Source: CATZDY01 sp045599035
GTDB taxonomy: Bacteria; Bacillota; Desulfotomaculia; Desulfotomaculales; Desulfocucumaceae
Length of the DNA: 31,512 nt
Reading direction: 5' to 3'
NCBI GenBank assembly: GCA_045599035.1
Contig: JAZRVI010000010.1
Coordinates: 1 to 31,512 of the forward strand
Within the stretch, counting starts at the first letter, position 1. Each line of letters opens with the position of its first letter. Of the stretch, positions 15,996-24,111 are shown piece by piece. The translations under genes and the position numbers were made by a program. The notes under the pieces were generated by a model. It did not search any database and had not been told where the DNA came from. It saw nothing but the letters and a program-made list of their open reading frames with translations.

Positions 15996-16481
15996 ATAGA
16001 AAGCAATAGATTGTTTCTTTATCCGATGAGTGATGAAGAGATGGAAACATTGATCAGGAATGAAAAAAACTCTGCATTAAAGCAGGCTTATTCTGAAATG
16101 CTGCAGGGGTGCATCCAGGAACCGGAAAACAGAATATGGTATGCCGTGTGGCTGATGGAGCTTAAAAATCATTCGGGAACAATAGTTGGTGATTTTTGCT
16201 TTAAAGGTCTAAATGCAGACGGTATTATTGAAATCGGTTATGGATTAAGAGAAGGTTTCTGCGGAAACGGTTATATGACGGAAGCCTTAAAGGTTATCTC
16301 CGAATGGGCCTTTACTCAACAGGGCGTTACAAGATTAGAAGCGGAAACCGAGCCTGGAAATAAATCTTCACAAAAGGTTCTTGCCGCCTGTGGCTTTATT
16401 CCGACCGGAACAATTGGCGAGGAAGGTCCTCGATTTGTATTCAAAGGCAATAGAAAGGCAATAGATATTAATAACTTTTAG
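15990..16481 (+). CDS. GNAT-family N-acetyltransferase, RimJ/RimL-like
   Basis: 163 residues from the ATG at 15990, whose ribosome site is part of the duplicated leader; an in-frame ATG at 15966 lacks one. The acetyl-CoA binding motif A appears as IEIGYGLREGFCGNGYMTEAL, with the turn following the R/Q-x-x-G-x-G/A pattern in degenerate form (GFCGNGY), and motif B as NKSSQKVLAACGF. The RimJ/RimL branch acetylates protein N-termini or small amines, but the substrate cannot be told. The gene sits in an accessory stretch between rng and the DUF4912 gene, with a codon choice more AT-rich than its neighbours, so recent acquisition is likely. Confidence 0.88.
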   Translation: MKIESNRLFLYPMSDEEMETLIRNEKNSALKQAYSEMLQGCIQEPENRIWYAVWLMELKNHSGTIVGDFCFKGLNADGIIEIGYGLREGFCGNGYMTEALKVISEWAFTQQGVTRLEAETEPGNKSSQKVLAACGFIPTGTIGEEGPRFVFKGNRKAIDINNF

Positions 16482-16502
16482 CAAAATAATGTTGCCTTAT
16501 AT

Positions 16503-16523
16503 CCCCATTGCTACAGCAAGGGG
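16503..16523. repeat. Hairpin at the right end of the GNAT stretch
   Basis: CCCC-A-TTGCT pairs with AGCAA-GGGG around AC. On the minus strand the flanks read GCCGTAAAG before and GATATAAGG after, reminiscent of IS200/IS605 end hairpins. With the hairpin at 15709-15728 it brackets the GNAT gene. Confidence 0.5.
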
Positions 16524-16608
16524 CTTTACGGCGACACTTAGTGATCAGAAATGAAAGTTCCGGTTTGTTTAGCTGATTTATGCTGCGTTCAATTAAGAAG
16601 AAATTATC

Positions 16609-16637
16609 TTGAAATCATTTGAATTTTGTGATACAAT
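16609..16637 (+). promoter_or_regulatory. Sigma-A promoter of the DUF4912-GH57/GT4 operon
   Basis: TTGAAA (16609-16614), a 17-base spacer and TACAAT (16632-16637). The implied leader is about 105 bases and very AT-rich; I see no riboswitch in it. Confidence 0.75.
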
Positions 16638-16750
16638 GAGCTTGAAAAACAATCAAATTCTTTAAATTGTATTGATTATTATGATATAAATTCTGAGAGT
16701 ATGTATTATAATATTATTTATAGAGATAAAATCACTAGAAAGGGGGAAAT

Positions 16751-17269
16751 ATGGGTAAAATTTGGAGCTTGCCTGAAGAATATGGAGAAAATATTATGAT
16801 TATGTTGGTACAAAATCCTCAAGCTTTGTTTGTCTATTGGGAACTTGACCAGGCTAATTGGCAAAGCATTGCCTCTGCAATTTATCTTCGCCTGTATCAA
16901 CTGCAAGATGCTGCTTTTGAAAAAAATTTTTTATTGCAGGAAATCATCTTGCCCCCGTTCAGCAATAAATGGTATTTTGATCCAGTTCAAACCGAAAGTT
17001 TCTATATGGCTGAAATAGGTTATCGGGAAGAACAGGATTTTATTGCCGTGCTGCGTTCCAATATTGTTTTAACTCCTCCGCTGCCGGTGGAAGTATTTAT
17101 TCCCCAAATGGTCAGGCCGCCTGACCATCCGGAATTTGCTGGAATTGCCCAGCCGGTTTCTCAGTTGACCCAGCCACCGATTAAGCAGGCCAAAGAGCTT
17201 GAGCAGCCGGTTAAGGAGATTGTCCGGAAAATGCCCTTTTACTTGGGGATTCGGCCGGATGATTTTTGA
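16751..17269 (+). CDS. DUF4912 domain protein (soluble form)
   Basis: 172 residues, with AAAGGGGG before the ATG. The N-terminal two thirds form the DUF4912 domain: MIMLVQNPQALFVYWELD, a LRLYQL strand and FYMAEIGYR, a beta-sandwich that looks like a carbohydrate-binding or immunoglobulin-like fold. The last about 60 residues are Pro/Gln-rich and probably disordered. No membrane segment. It ends 13 bases before the GH57-GT4 gene. DUF4912 genes commonly accompany GH57 branching enzymes, so a role in presenting or sensing glucan chains is a reasonable inference. A paralogue lies at 30660-31214. Confidence 0.85.
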   Translation: MGKIWSLPEEYGENIMIMLVQNPQALFVYWELDQANWQSIASAIYLRLYQLQDAAFEKNFLLQEIILPPFSNKWYFDPVQTESFYMAEIGYREEQDFIAVLRSNIVLTPPLPVEVFIPQMVRPPDHPEFAGIAQPVSQLTQPPIKQAKELEQPVKEIVRKMPFYLGIRPDDF

Positions 17270-17282
17270 GGAGGAATGAATC

Positions 17283-20030
17283 TTGGGATATTTAGCCTTA
17301 ATTTTACATTCTCATTTGCCTTTTGTCCGGGATTCGGGAGCTGCTGAAATTTTGGAGGAGCGTTGGCTTTTTGAAGCTGTTACCAATTGCTATGCTCCCT
17401 TGTTGGATTCCTGGGAGCGTTTGGAGCAGGAGGGAATTAATTTTAAAATAACCGTTTCTTTGTCGCCTTCTCTTTTAAGTATGCTGAAGGATGAGCATTT
17501 GCAAAAAAAATATCGGTGTTATCTCGAACGCATGATAGCTTTGGGGGAAAAGGAAAGGCATAAATATCGGAATGAGCCGGATTTTGCTTCTTTGGCCGCA
17601 ATCTATAAGCGGCAGGCTCAAAACCTGCTGTCCAGGTGGGAGCAGCACCAAGGTGACCTGACCAGCCGTTTTAAGCGGTTGGCCGAAAAGGGACGATTGG
17701 AATTGATTACCACCTGTGCCACTCATGGCTATTTGCCCCTGATGAGTTCGGATGAAGCTCGTAAGGCTCAAATTGAAGTGGGGCTTGCCACCTTTCGGGA
17801 AATTTTTGACTTTTCGCCCCGGGGCTTCTGGCTGCCGGAATGTGGTTATTTGCCCGGAATTGAGCAGCTTTTAAAGGAACAGGGGATTCAATATTTTTTT
17901 GTGGATAGCCATGGGATTTTGGGAGCCAAGCCGACTCCCCGTTATGGAGTTTATGCTCCTGTAGATTGTGGGGAAGGGCTTTGGGCTTTCGGACGGGATC
18001 CAGAAAGCTCCAAACAGGTTTGGGAACGGCGTTTGGGTTATCCGGGGCATCCGGATTATCGGGAATTTTACCGGGATGTGGGGTTTGATGAAACACAAGA
18101 ATATTTAAAGGGCTTTTTGCCCCAAGACATTCGGGTGGATACCGGTTATAAATATTATCGAATTACCGGAAAGGACGAACCCAAAGAAATCTATCAGCCG
18201 GAAATAGCCCGGCAAAGGGCGGCGGAACACGCAGCCCATTTTTTGCAGTCCAGACTGCATCAATTTGATAAAATTGCGGCCTGGATGCCAGATCGCCAGC
18301 CGGTGGCGGTGGCTCCTTATGATGCCGAATTATTTGGTCATTGGTGGTATGAAGGCCCTCTTTGGCTGGAAAATTTGTGTCGTTTGGCAGCGGATTCGCC
18401 CAAAATTGATTTAATTAGTCCGGGTGATTATCCCCATTCCTCCAACCAATCGGCTAAACTGCCCATGAGTAGCTGGGGAGAGGCGGGTTATTCCTATGTA
18501 TGGCTGAATCCGGAGAACGACTGGATTTATCGGCATCAGCATCGGGCCGAAAAGAAAATGTCTGAATTGGCCTGCTTGTATTCCGAAGCCGGAGGACTTA
18601 CGGCCAGAGCCTTAAATCAGGCGGGTCGGGAACTTTTGCTGGCCGAAAGCAGTGATTGGGCTTTTATTTTAAAGGAAAAAACTACCGTTGAATATGCAGC
18701 CCGGCAGGTGGGCAAGTATATCGGCAATTTTAATACTTTGACTGCCCAAATCGAGCGGGGAAAAATTGATCCGAGCCTGGTGGAAAAGCTGGAGCAGGAG
18801 GAACCAGTTTTTCCCCATTTGCATTTTTCCGCTTTTACCAAATCTCCTCAAGCTTGTTTGGGGTCAGGCCGGGTTCATCGGGTTTTAATGCTTTCCTGGG
18901 AGTTTCCGCCTCGCACCATTGGTGGACTGGCTCGACATGTTTATGACTTGTCCAGAGCTATGGCGGCTTTGGGTGTGGAAGTTCATGTTATCACCTGCTC
19001 GGCTGGAGATGAGCCGGAATCCAATTGGGAAAATGGAGTTTGGGTGCATCGGGTCAATGCAGCTTGTTTGCAGGCCACCGAGTTTATGGCCTGGCTGAAA
19101 CAACTGAATGAAGGAATGTTGGCTTTGGGTCGCAAGCTGGTGTCAGAAGGACAGAGCTTTGAGGTTCTGCATGCTCATGACTGGCTGGTCAGGGAAGCGG
19201 CGGAGACTTTGGTTCAGGAGTTTAACTGGCTTTTGGTGGTGACCATTCATGCTACCGAATATGGCCGCAATCATGGTCTGTTTACGGATTTGCAAAAAAG
19301 TATTGATTGGCTGGAAAAAGATTTGGTGGCTCAGGCCAAACAGGTAATTGGTTGCAGTCAGTATATGTTTAGGGAAATTCGGCAGTTATTTCAGGTGCCG
19401 GAGGAGCGTTTGCAAATTATTCCCAATGGGGTGAATGTGGAAGACTTTACAGTTTCTTCTCAGCCGAATCCCTATCGGGACGGAGTCCACAAAAATATTG
19501 TTTTTTTGGGTCGTCTGGTGCCGGAAAAAGGTTTGCAAACCCTGATTGGAGCCATGTTCTTTATTTTGCAGGAGGTGCCGCAGGCCAGGGTTTTGGCAGC
19601 AGGACGAGGTCCTTGGGAAGAACAGTTACGAAGCCAAATTACTCAAATGAAATTGGGGGATCGGGTTCAGTTGATAGGCTTTGTTGATGAACAAAAACGC
19701 AATGAACTTTTGGCTGGGGCTGATCTGGCTGTTTTTCCCAGCACCTATGAACCGTTTGGTATTGTGGCTTTGGAAGCTATGGCCGCTGGGGTTCCGGTGC
19801 TTGTTGCGGATACCGGCGGCCTGGGAGAAATCGTGAAGCATGGAGTGGACGGCTATAAATTTATGCCCGGCCACGAAAAAATGCTGGCCAAATATGCAGG
19901 ACGACTGCTGAACAATCCGGAATTAAGCCATTCTTTGGCGGAGCAGGCCAAAAGAAAGGTTTTGATTCATTATAATTGGCGGCAAATTGCGGCTGAAACC
20001 TTGTTGGTTTATGAAAAAGCTCAAAACTAG
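17283..20030 (+). CDS. Fusion of GH57 1,4-alpha-glucan branching enzyme and GT4 glycosyltransferase
   Basis: 915 residues, starting at TTG with GGAGG 8 bases upstream; the nearby ATG is out of frame. Residues 1-520 are a GH57 branching enzyme with its DUF1957 helical part: nucleophile E186 (WLPECGY) and acid D347 (APYDAELFGHWW), in positions close to the characterised Thermus enzyme. Residues about 532-915 are a GT-B, GT4-type transferase: WEFPPRTIGGLARHV at the start, the LGRLVPEKG donor-binding loop and the EPFGIVALEA E-x7-E motif near 820. A single chain could therefore both elongate and branch alpha-glucan (glycogen) from ADP- or UDP-glucose. Donor specificity cannot be read. Confidence 0.95.
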   Translation: MGYLALILHSHLPFVRDSGAAEILEERWLFEAVTNCYAPLLDSWERLEQEGINFKITVSLSPSLLSMLKDEHLQKKYRCYLERMIALGEKERHKYRNEPDFASLAAIYKRQAQNLLSRWEQHQGDLTSRFKRLAEKGRLELITTCATHGYLPLMSSDEARKAQIEVGLATFREIFDFSPRGFWLPECGYLPGIEQLLKEQGIQYFFVDSHGILGAKPTPRYGVYAPVDCGEGLWAFGRDPESSKQVWERRLGYPGHPDYREFYRDVGFDETQEYLKGFLPQDIRVDTGYKYYRITGKDEPKEIYQPEIARQRAAEHAAHFLQSRLHQFDKIAAWMPDRQPVAVAPYDAELFGHWWYEGPLWLENLCRLAADSPKIDLISPGDYPHSSNQSAKLPMSSWGEAGYSYVWLNPENDWIYRHQHRAEKKMSELACLYSEAGGLTARALNQAGRELLLAESSDWAFILKEKTTVEYAARQVGKYIGNFNTLTAQIERGKIDPSLVEKLEQEEPVFPHLHFSAFTKSPQACLGSGRVHRVLMLSWEFPPRTIGGLARHVYDLSRAMAALGVEVHVITCSAGDEPESNWENGVWVHRVNAACLQATEFMAWLKQLNEGMLALGRKLVSEGQSFEVLHAHDWLVREAAETLVQEFNWLLVVTIHATEYGRNHGLFTDLQKSIDWLEKDLVAQAKQVIGCSQYMFREIRQLFQVPEERLQIIPNGVNVEDFTVSSQPNPYRDGVHKNIVFLGRLVPEKGLQTLIGAMFFILQEVPQARVLAAGRGPWEEQLRSQITQMKLGDRVQLIGFVDEQKRNELLAGADLAVFPSTYEPFGIVALEAMAAGVPVLVADTGGLGEIVKHGVDGYKFMPGHEKMLAKYAGRLLNNPELSHSLAEQAKRKVLIHYNWRQIAAETLLVYEKAQN

Positions 20031-20035
20031 GCTTT

Positions 20036-20082
20036 AAGCTTCCTGACTGGAAGAAATTCGGGACAGGAAGCTTTAATTTTGC
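20036..20082. terminator. Bidirectional terminator between GH57-GT4 and the amidohydrolase
   Basis: AAGCTTCCTG (20036-20045) pairs perfectly with CAGGAAGCTT (20064-20073), with T-rich sequence to the right and A-rich sequence on the other side. It separates convergent genes and touches the amidohydrolase stop codon. Confidence 0.75.
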
Positions 20083-21134
20083 TTTTTCAAGAGAGCTAAA
20101 TTTTGCTGAAGGTTGCCGGGAATAGCCAGCCATCGGTCAAAGGCGTAATCTGGAATGAGGCTGGCTCCTCCTGAGGTAGCGGCAGTTAAAATCTGGGTAG
20201 GACTCAAACCGGCTTTTTGATAAAGCTGCAATTCGGTTAAGTAGTCTTGACCATGGCTGACCCCGGAAGAACCGCTGTCAGTGCCTACGGCCAATGGTAC
20301 GCCCATTTCTGCCGCCCAGCCCAGGCTTTCCAACTGACCGGCTACCAGACGGGCAATCACCTGCCGTTGTTCCGGGCTGAAATGGTAAACATGAGGCTTT
20401 TCCAGGTGATTGGCTACCGCCGCCAAGGTCGGCACCCAGGTAATTTGTTTTTCCGCCATTTGCTGCAAGGTGGACTTTTCTACCAAATATCCATGCTCAA
20501 TGGACTGTACTCCAGCTTCAACGGCCATTTTAACCGCCGGATCAGAGCTGGCATGAGCCATAACCGGCAGTCCGGCTGCCTGAGCTGCTTTAACCAATTC
20601 GTTAAGCTTCTGCTGGCTGAATTGCAAATCTCCGACTCGGCCATATTTTTTAAAGCTCATAATGCCAGAAACCAGAATTTTCAGGTGTTTGGCTCCTTTT
20701 TGCTTATAAGCTTGCATAATTTCCGTCCAATTGTTGGAATCAGTTCCAGTTCCCAAAAAGGTTCCGTATAAGTGGGGACGACGCAGGGCAGCTCCTCCGG
20801 ATTGAATCAGTAATTCGCTTTGGTTTTGCCGACTTAATTGCAGGCCGATTTCCTGCAAATCTCCGCCGTCCCGCACCGCCGCAATTCCCTGAGCGGCTAT
20901 TTGAGCTGCATTTTGCTTTGCTCCAGCCAGAATTTCTTCCGGCTGGATATTTTTTTCTAAAGCCTGGGGTAAAGCCAGATGAACATGAGCATCAACCAAG
21001 CCTGGAATAATGGTATAATTGCTGAAATCAACAATATTTGCGGGAAAAATTGAACCCTGTAACCTCAAAGGTTCCGGATGGTCAAACCATTCTTTCCCAT
21101 CAAAAAACCAGCCGACTTTAATTGCATTGAGCAT
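20073..21134 (-). CDS. Amidohydrolase-family metal-dependent hydrolase
   Basis: 353 residues. Metal motifs of the superfamily are in order: PGLVDAHVHL, KILVSG (carbamylated-Lys region), MAHASS, SIEHGYL and the late GTDSGSSG with the catalytic Asp. The overall pattern is closest to imidazolonepropionase-like and Xaa-Pro-dipeptidase-type members, which hydrolyse cyclic amides or peptides. At about 350 residues it is shorter than most (about 400), mainly at the beta-sandwich ends. No signal peptide. It overlaps the end of nadE by 17 bases, so it is translated from the same mRNA. The substrate is unknown. Confidence 0.88.
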   Translation of the reverse strand: MLNAIKVGWFFDGKEWFDHPEPLRLQGSIFPANIVDFSNYTIIPGLVDAHVHLALPQALEKNIQPEEILAGAKQNAAQIAAQGIAAVRDGGDLQEIGLQLSRQNQSELLIQSGGAALRRPHLYGTFLGTGTDSNNWTEIMQAYKQKGAKHLKILVSGIMSFKKYGRVGDLQFSQQKLNELVKAAQAAGLPVMAHASSDPAVKMAVEAGVQSIEHGYLVEKSTLQQMAEKQITWVPTLAAVANHLEKPHVYHFSPEQRQVIARLVAGQLESLGWAAEMGVPLAVGTDSGSSGVSHGQDYLTELQLYQKAGLSPTQILTAATSGGASLIPDYAFDRWLAIPGNLQQNLALLKKQN

Positions 21135-22860
21135 GGTTCAGCACCTGCTTTTTTAATTTAAGATAAGTCTGGGAGTAATAAACTCCATTTTGGGCTTCCG
21201 GATATTCTGAGCCAAAAGCCCGGCGGCTCAGACTGATAAGAGGCGGAGCCTGAATGCGTTTGGCTACGCTCAGACCGCAGAATAAATTCCACCATTTTTC
21301 CAGATCCTTGATAAAATCAGCCGGTTGAGAAAAAAGCTGGGAGGGCAGTTCGGGTGAACAACCGATTTGGGCGGCCAGAGAACCTTCCTGATAGTAAGCC
21401 AGCAATTCTGCTGGGCTAAGTCCGTTTTCCACCCAGGAGCGGAACAAATAATCGTGGTAAGGATAAACCAGAGGATCTCCTTTACCTTCGTCTACGGCCT
21501 GTTCCGGGGAAAGCTCAGCACTGGGCTTAACTTCAAGAATCCCCTGGGGAATTAATTCGTTGGAAGCTTGAGAGTTTAAATAACGGGCGGTTTCATAAAC
21601 CTGAAATTTCCACAAATCAGCCAGAGGAGCCGCAAAACCAGCCAGATCCCCATACATGGTGCCATAACCAATGGTCATTTCGCTTTTGTTGGCATTGCAG
21701 CTAAAGGCTCCGCCAAAAGCTGCTGCTGCTGCTGCCAAAATACGGGCAGAACGATCTCTGGCTTGAATATTTTCGGTAACAAAAGGCTTAATCTGCAAGT
21801 GCTGCTTTTGACCTGTACCCAGGTTTTCCAGTTCAGCTTTTTCCAACTGCTGAACCGTAAGATTCAGGCTTTCTCCTATGGGCAGAACGGTATAAAGGCA
21901 GCCCAGGTTTTCGGCCAGTTGGCGGGATAAATTTTGAGTGGTTTGGGAATTAAACTGGCTGGGCATATTAATCAGGAGCAAATTTTCCGGAGGTAAAATT
22001 TGACGGAAAAGGGTGGCACTGACCGCCGAATCAATTCCTCCGGAAAGGCCGACTACCACCTTATTCAGACCAGTTTGCTTTAAAAACTTTTGCAGGCCGT
22101 AAAGTAAAGCCTGGGTTCTGGCGGCAATGGGGTCTGGGTTAGAGTGCTTCAAGGCTGGTGAAGCCAGGGAAACTGTTTGCAGCTCGGAGCCAAAAGGTTG
22201 GTTTTGGCCAATTAAAGTTCCATTGTTTTGAAAAGCAGCCGAGGAACCGGGTAAAATATAGATGTTTTTGCCATTATTTTGGATTCCTCCTGCTTGCAGA
22301 TTAATCAGAGGCAGACCGATCTTTTGAGCTAAGGCTGACCAATGGGGCTTTGGTTCCTGCCCAAAAGGAAAAGCCTGCAAATTAAGCAAAAAGTCAACTT
22401 CTGTCGGGCGGCTCGATGCTTTTTCACTGAAAATGCCCAGGGAAATGGTTCGCCCTGGCAAGGGGAGCAAAACCTTTTCCCAGTTGGGGCTGTAATTAGA
22501 CGATATTGTTTTTTTCAGATTTAAGCTGGAGCTTAATAATCCGGAGGCCAATAGGCGGCCTTCGGCAGCCAAATAAAAGGCACTGGACTGGGTTTTGGGA
22601 TCCAGATTGCCAAAAATCAGAGGTATTTTTTGAGAAGCCGCAATAATTTTTTCGGCCCAAGCCTGGCAATCTTGAATAAAAGTTTTTTGTTGAACCCAAT
22701 TTCCGATTAAGTTCCCAGACAAAGCTAGCTCTGGAAAAATAATTAGATCAGCATTTTCGGTTTGTTGGATCATGTGGAGCATAGCAGCAGCATTGAGATC
22801 CGGCCGTCCAGCCTGAATTTCGATCTGCCCCAGGGCTATCTTTAAATCTGAGTATTGCAA
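21118..22860 (-). CDS. nadE: NAD+ synthetase with a nitrilase-like N-terminal domain lacking the catalytic Cys
   Basis: 580 residues, starting at TTG behind GGAGATGA. The N-terminal about 235 residues are the nitrilase-like glutaminase domain: Glu44 (IIFPELAL) and Lys116/117 (NLKKTI) are present, but the segment normally reading ICED is IFSEK, with Ser145 (codon AGT) where the nucleophilic Cys belongs. The C-terminal part is a complete synthetase: VVVGLSGGIDSAVS (ATP-pyrophosphatase loop), SEMTIGYGTMYGDLAGFAPL-type block and DEGKGDP-like segment. It amidates nicotinic acid adenine dinucleotide; with Cys lost it may depend on free ammonia. It overlaps the YqxD-like gene upstream and the amidohydrolase downstream. 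Confidence 0.94.
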   Translation of the reverse strand: MQYSDLKIALGQIEIQAGRPDLNAAAMLHMIQQTENADLIIFPELALSGNLIGNWVQQKTFIQDCQAWAEKIIAASQKIPLIFGNLDPKTQSSAFYLAAEGRLLASGLLSSSLNLKKTISSNYSPNWEKVLLPLPGRTISLGIFSEKASSRPTEVDFLLNLQAFPFGQEPKPHWSALAQKIGLPLINLQAGGIQNNGKNIYILPGSSAAFQNNGTLIGQNQPFGSELQTVSLASPALKHSNPDPIAARTQALLYGLQKFLKQTGLNKVVVGLSGGIDSAVSATLFRQILPPENLLLINMPSQFNSQTTQNLSRQLAENLGCLYTVLPIGESLNLTVQQLEKAELENLGTGQKQHLQIKPFVTENIQARDRSARILAAAAAAFGGAFSCNANKSEMTIGYGTMYGDLAGFAAPLADLWKFQVYETARYLNSQASNELIPQGILEVKPSAELSPEQAVDEGKGDPLVYPYHDYLFRSWVENGLSPAELLAYYQEGSLAAQIGCSPELPSQLFSQPADFIKDLEKWWNLFCGLSVAKRIQAPPLISLSRRAFGSEYPEAQNGVYYSQTYLKLKKQVLNHAQCN

Positions 22861-23327
22861 GAATCTTCATCTCCATTAGCTAGGTTATCAAGCAGAAATT
22901 GCAGGTTTTTCTGAAATTTTTGATCATCAGCAGCTGTTCTTTTTAAAGGTTCCCTGGTGCGGCCGCCATTGCGGCGGAATTTGGCTTTCAGCTCTCGTTC
23001 TTCCAGCAGAAATTCAATACTTTGGGAGTGGAAAATCCGGCCATGCGGGGACAGAACGGCTACTTTTTTGGCCAGCAGCAGAGCGGCCAGGCCATAATCC
23101 TGAGTAATAGCAATATCTCGTTGTTCAGCCAGATTGACCACGGCCAGATCGGTTTCCTGAGCAGCATTGCCCACCGTTTTGTGCTGCCAGGCAAAGGCTT
23201 GGTTCACCTGAATTTGATGGTTGAAGCTGGCTATGGTCAGCAGGGGAATTTGATATTGAGCCGATAATCTGGCCACAATATTCAAGGCGGTTTTGGGTAT
23301 AGAGTCCGCATCTACAATAATTTTCAA
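22842..23327 (-). CDS. yqxD: YaiI/YqxD family (DUF188) PIN-like protein
   Basis: 161 residues from a TTG at 23327, chosen because AAAGGAG lies 9 bases upstream and the product then starts MKIIVDADSIPK, the family start. Later landmarks are ETDLAVVNLAEQRDIAITQDYGLAALLL (acidic residues of a PIN-like nuclease fold) and the basic tail FRRNGGRTREPLKRT. The family is widespread, cytosolic and of unproven function; the fold suggests RNA cleavage or binding. Its 3' end overlaps the nadE start by 19 bases. Confidence 0.9.
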   Translation of the reverse strand: MKIIVDADSIPKTALNIVARLSAQYQIPLLTIASFNHQIQVNQAFAWQHKTVGNAAQETDLAVVNLAEQRDIAITQDYGLAALLLAKKVAVLSPHGRIFHSQSIEFLLEERELKAKFRRNGGRTREPLKRTAADDQKFQKNLQFLLDNLANGDEDSCNTQI

Positions 23328-23384
23328 ATTTATTATCTCCTTTGGAGGAGAATCAAATACTGGATTGTTGAAAAAAACGAAAGT

Positions 23385-23410
23385 CAAAAAACCCTGCTAT
23401 TTAGCAGGGT
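23385..23410 (-). terminator. Rho-independent terminator of ireB
   Basis: ACCCTGCTA and TAGCAGGGT form the stem; on the minus strand it is followed by six T. The stop codon of ireB lies inside the hairpin. The next gene downstream (yqxD) must be read through or have its own start. Confidence 0.88.
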
Positions 23411-23669
23411 CTAATTTTTCCAGGTATGATTTTACCAATTCTTCCAGAAGCTCATCCCGCTCCAGTTGTCGAATTAGGGAACGGGCGTTATCCTGAGCAG
23501 TAATGTAAGCCGGATCGCCGGAAAGCAAATAGCCGACAATCTGGTTGACCGGGTTGTGTCCTTTGCGTTTAAGAGCGGAATAAACCGCCAGCAAAATTCC
23601 TCCGGCCTGATTTAGCTCTTCCTGACTAACTTTAAACATCATTGTTTCCTGGGAAACTTCTTTAGCCAC
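23397..23669 (-). CDS. ireB: IreB family regulatory phosphoprotein (UPF0297)
   Basis: 90 residues from a GTG at 23669, with GGGAGG 8 bases upstream. The signature KGHNPVNQIVGYLLSGDPAYIT followed by NARSLIRQLERDELLEEL is unmistakable. IreB is a small helical dimer phosphorylated on N-terminal Thr by the Ser/Thr kinase IreK (PrkC) in Enterococcus, affecting cell-wall stress resistance; ETMMFK here (T9) aligns with that region. In most Firmicutes the order is alaS-ireB-ruvX on one strand. Here ireB points away from alaS and is separated from it by an insertion-element remnant and a small zinc-ribbon gene. Confidence 0.95.
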   Translation of the reverse strand: MAKEVSQETMMFKVSQEELNQAGGILLAVYSALKRKGHNPVNQIVGYLLSGDPAYITAQDNARSLIRQLERDELLEELVKSYLEKLDPAK

Positions 23670-23699
23670 GGTTTGTCCCTCCCTGATTAACAATGGCGT

Positions 23700-23965
23700 G
23701 TTATTTGACGCTCCCACGCTGCTGAAGCAGCGTGGATTCAGAAGAAGTTTAATTGTTTAAGCAATTCTTATTCTTCCGGGACTCGCCAAAAGCCCAATAC
23801 ACAGTTTTTCGCAGTCGAAATTCTGTTTATTTTTACGAAGTATGCTGGACATCAGCGTTGATGGTTGTGCCATTTTTACTTTTATACAAACCGTGCCTCG
23901 GCACGGTCAGAAAGCAAGGCAGACTTCATCCCCAGTGCTGAAGCACATGGGGTTTTCGCCAATTT
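23700..23965 (-). mobile_element. Decayed IS200/IS605-family element (internally deleted)
   Basis: Read on the minus strand it starts with a left-end-type hairpin, CCCCA-TGTGC...GCAC-TGGGG (23930-23952), passes a perfect palindrome CCGTGCC/GGCACGG (23891-23906) and a TnpB C-terminal coding scrap, and ends with CCACGCTGCT/AGCAGCGTGG (23714-23735) followed by GAGCGTCAAAT, a familiar right-end sequence of TnpB elements. The transposase genes are gone. It fills most of the 441-base gap between ireB and the next gene; its exact ends are uncertain. Confidence 0.72.
23833..23904 (-). pseudogene. C-terminal fragment of TnpB (IS200/IS605 OrfB)
   Basis: Minus-strand translation gives VPRH, then GLYKSKNGTTINADVQ, then HTS and a stop. 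The block GLYKSKNGTTINADV is the region around the last RuvC Asp of TnpB, normally continued by an NILRK-type tail that is missing here. About 24 codons remain, without start or other domains. Confidence 0.75.
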
Positions 23966-23984
23966 ATAAGCTGTTGACTTGTGA

Positions 23985-23990
23985 TAGAAT
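23985..23990 (+). promoter_or_regulatory. Possible extended -10 for the small zinc-ribbon gene
   Basis: TAGAAT preceded by TGA (extended TGn) lies about 120 bases before the small gene. The -35 is weak. A TTGACT at 23974-23979 is too close to act with it. Confidence 0.3.
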
Positions 23991-24111
23991 TTCGACAGGG
24001 GATGGGGATTTCCTTTTTTTATTTAAGCAAAAACAAAAAAATATTTGACTGGGTATTAATCGGCAAGGGGGTGGCCATACTGTAAGTAAATTCCAAAAGG
24101 AGGGGCGAATT

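Noticed and set aside
23753..23941. Plus-strand open frame across the IS remnant
   Set aside because: It is antisense to the TnpB tail, passes through hairpins and has no ribosome site.
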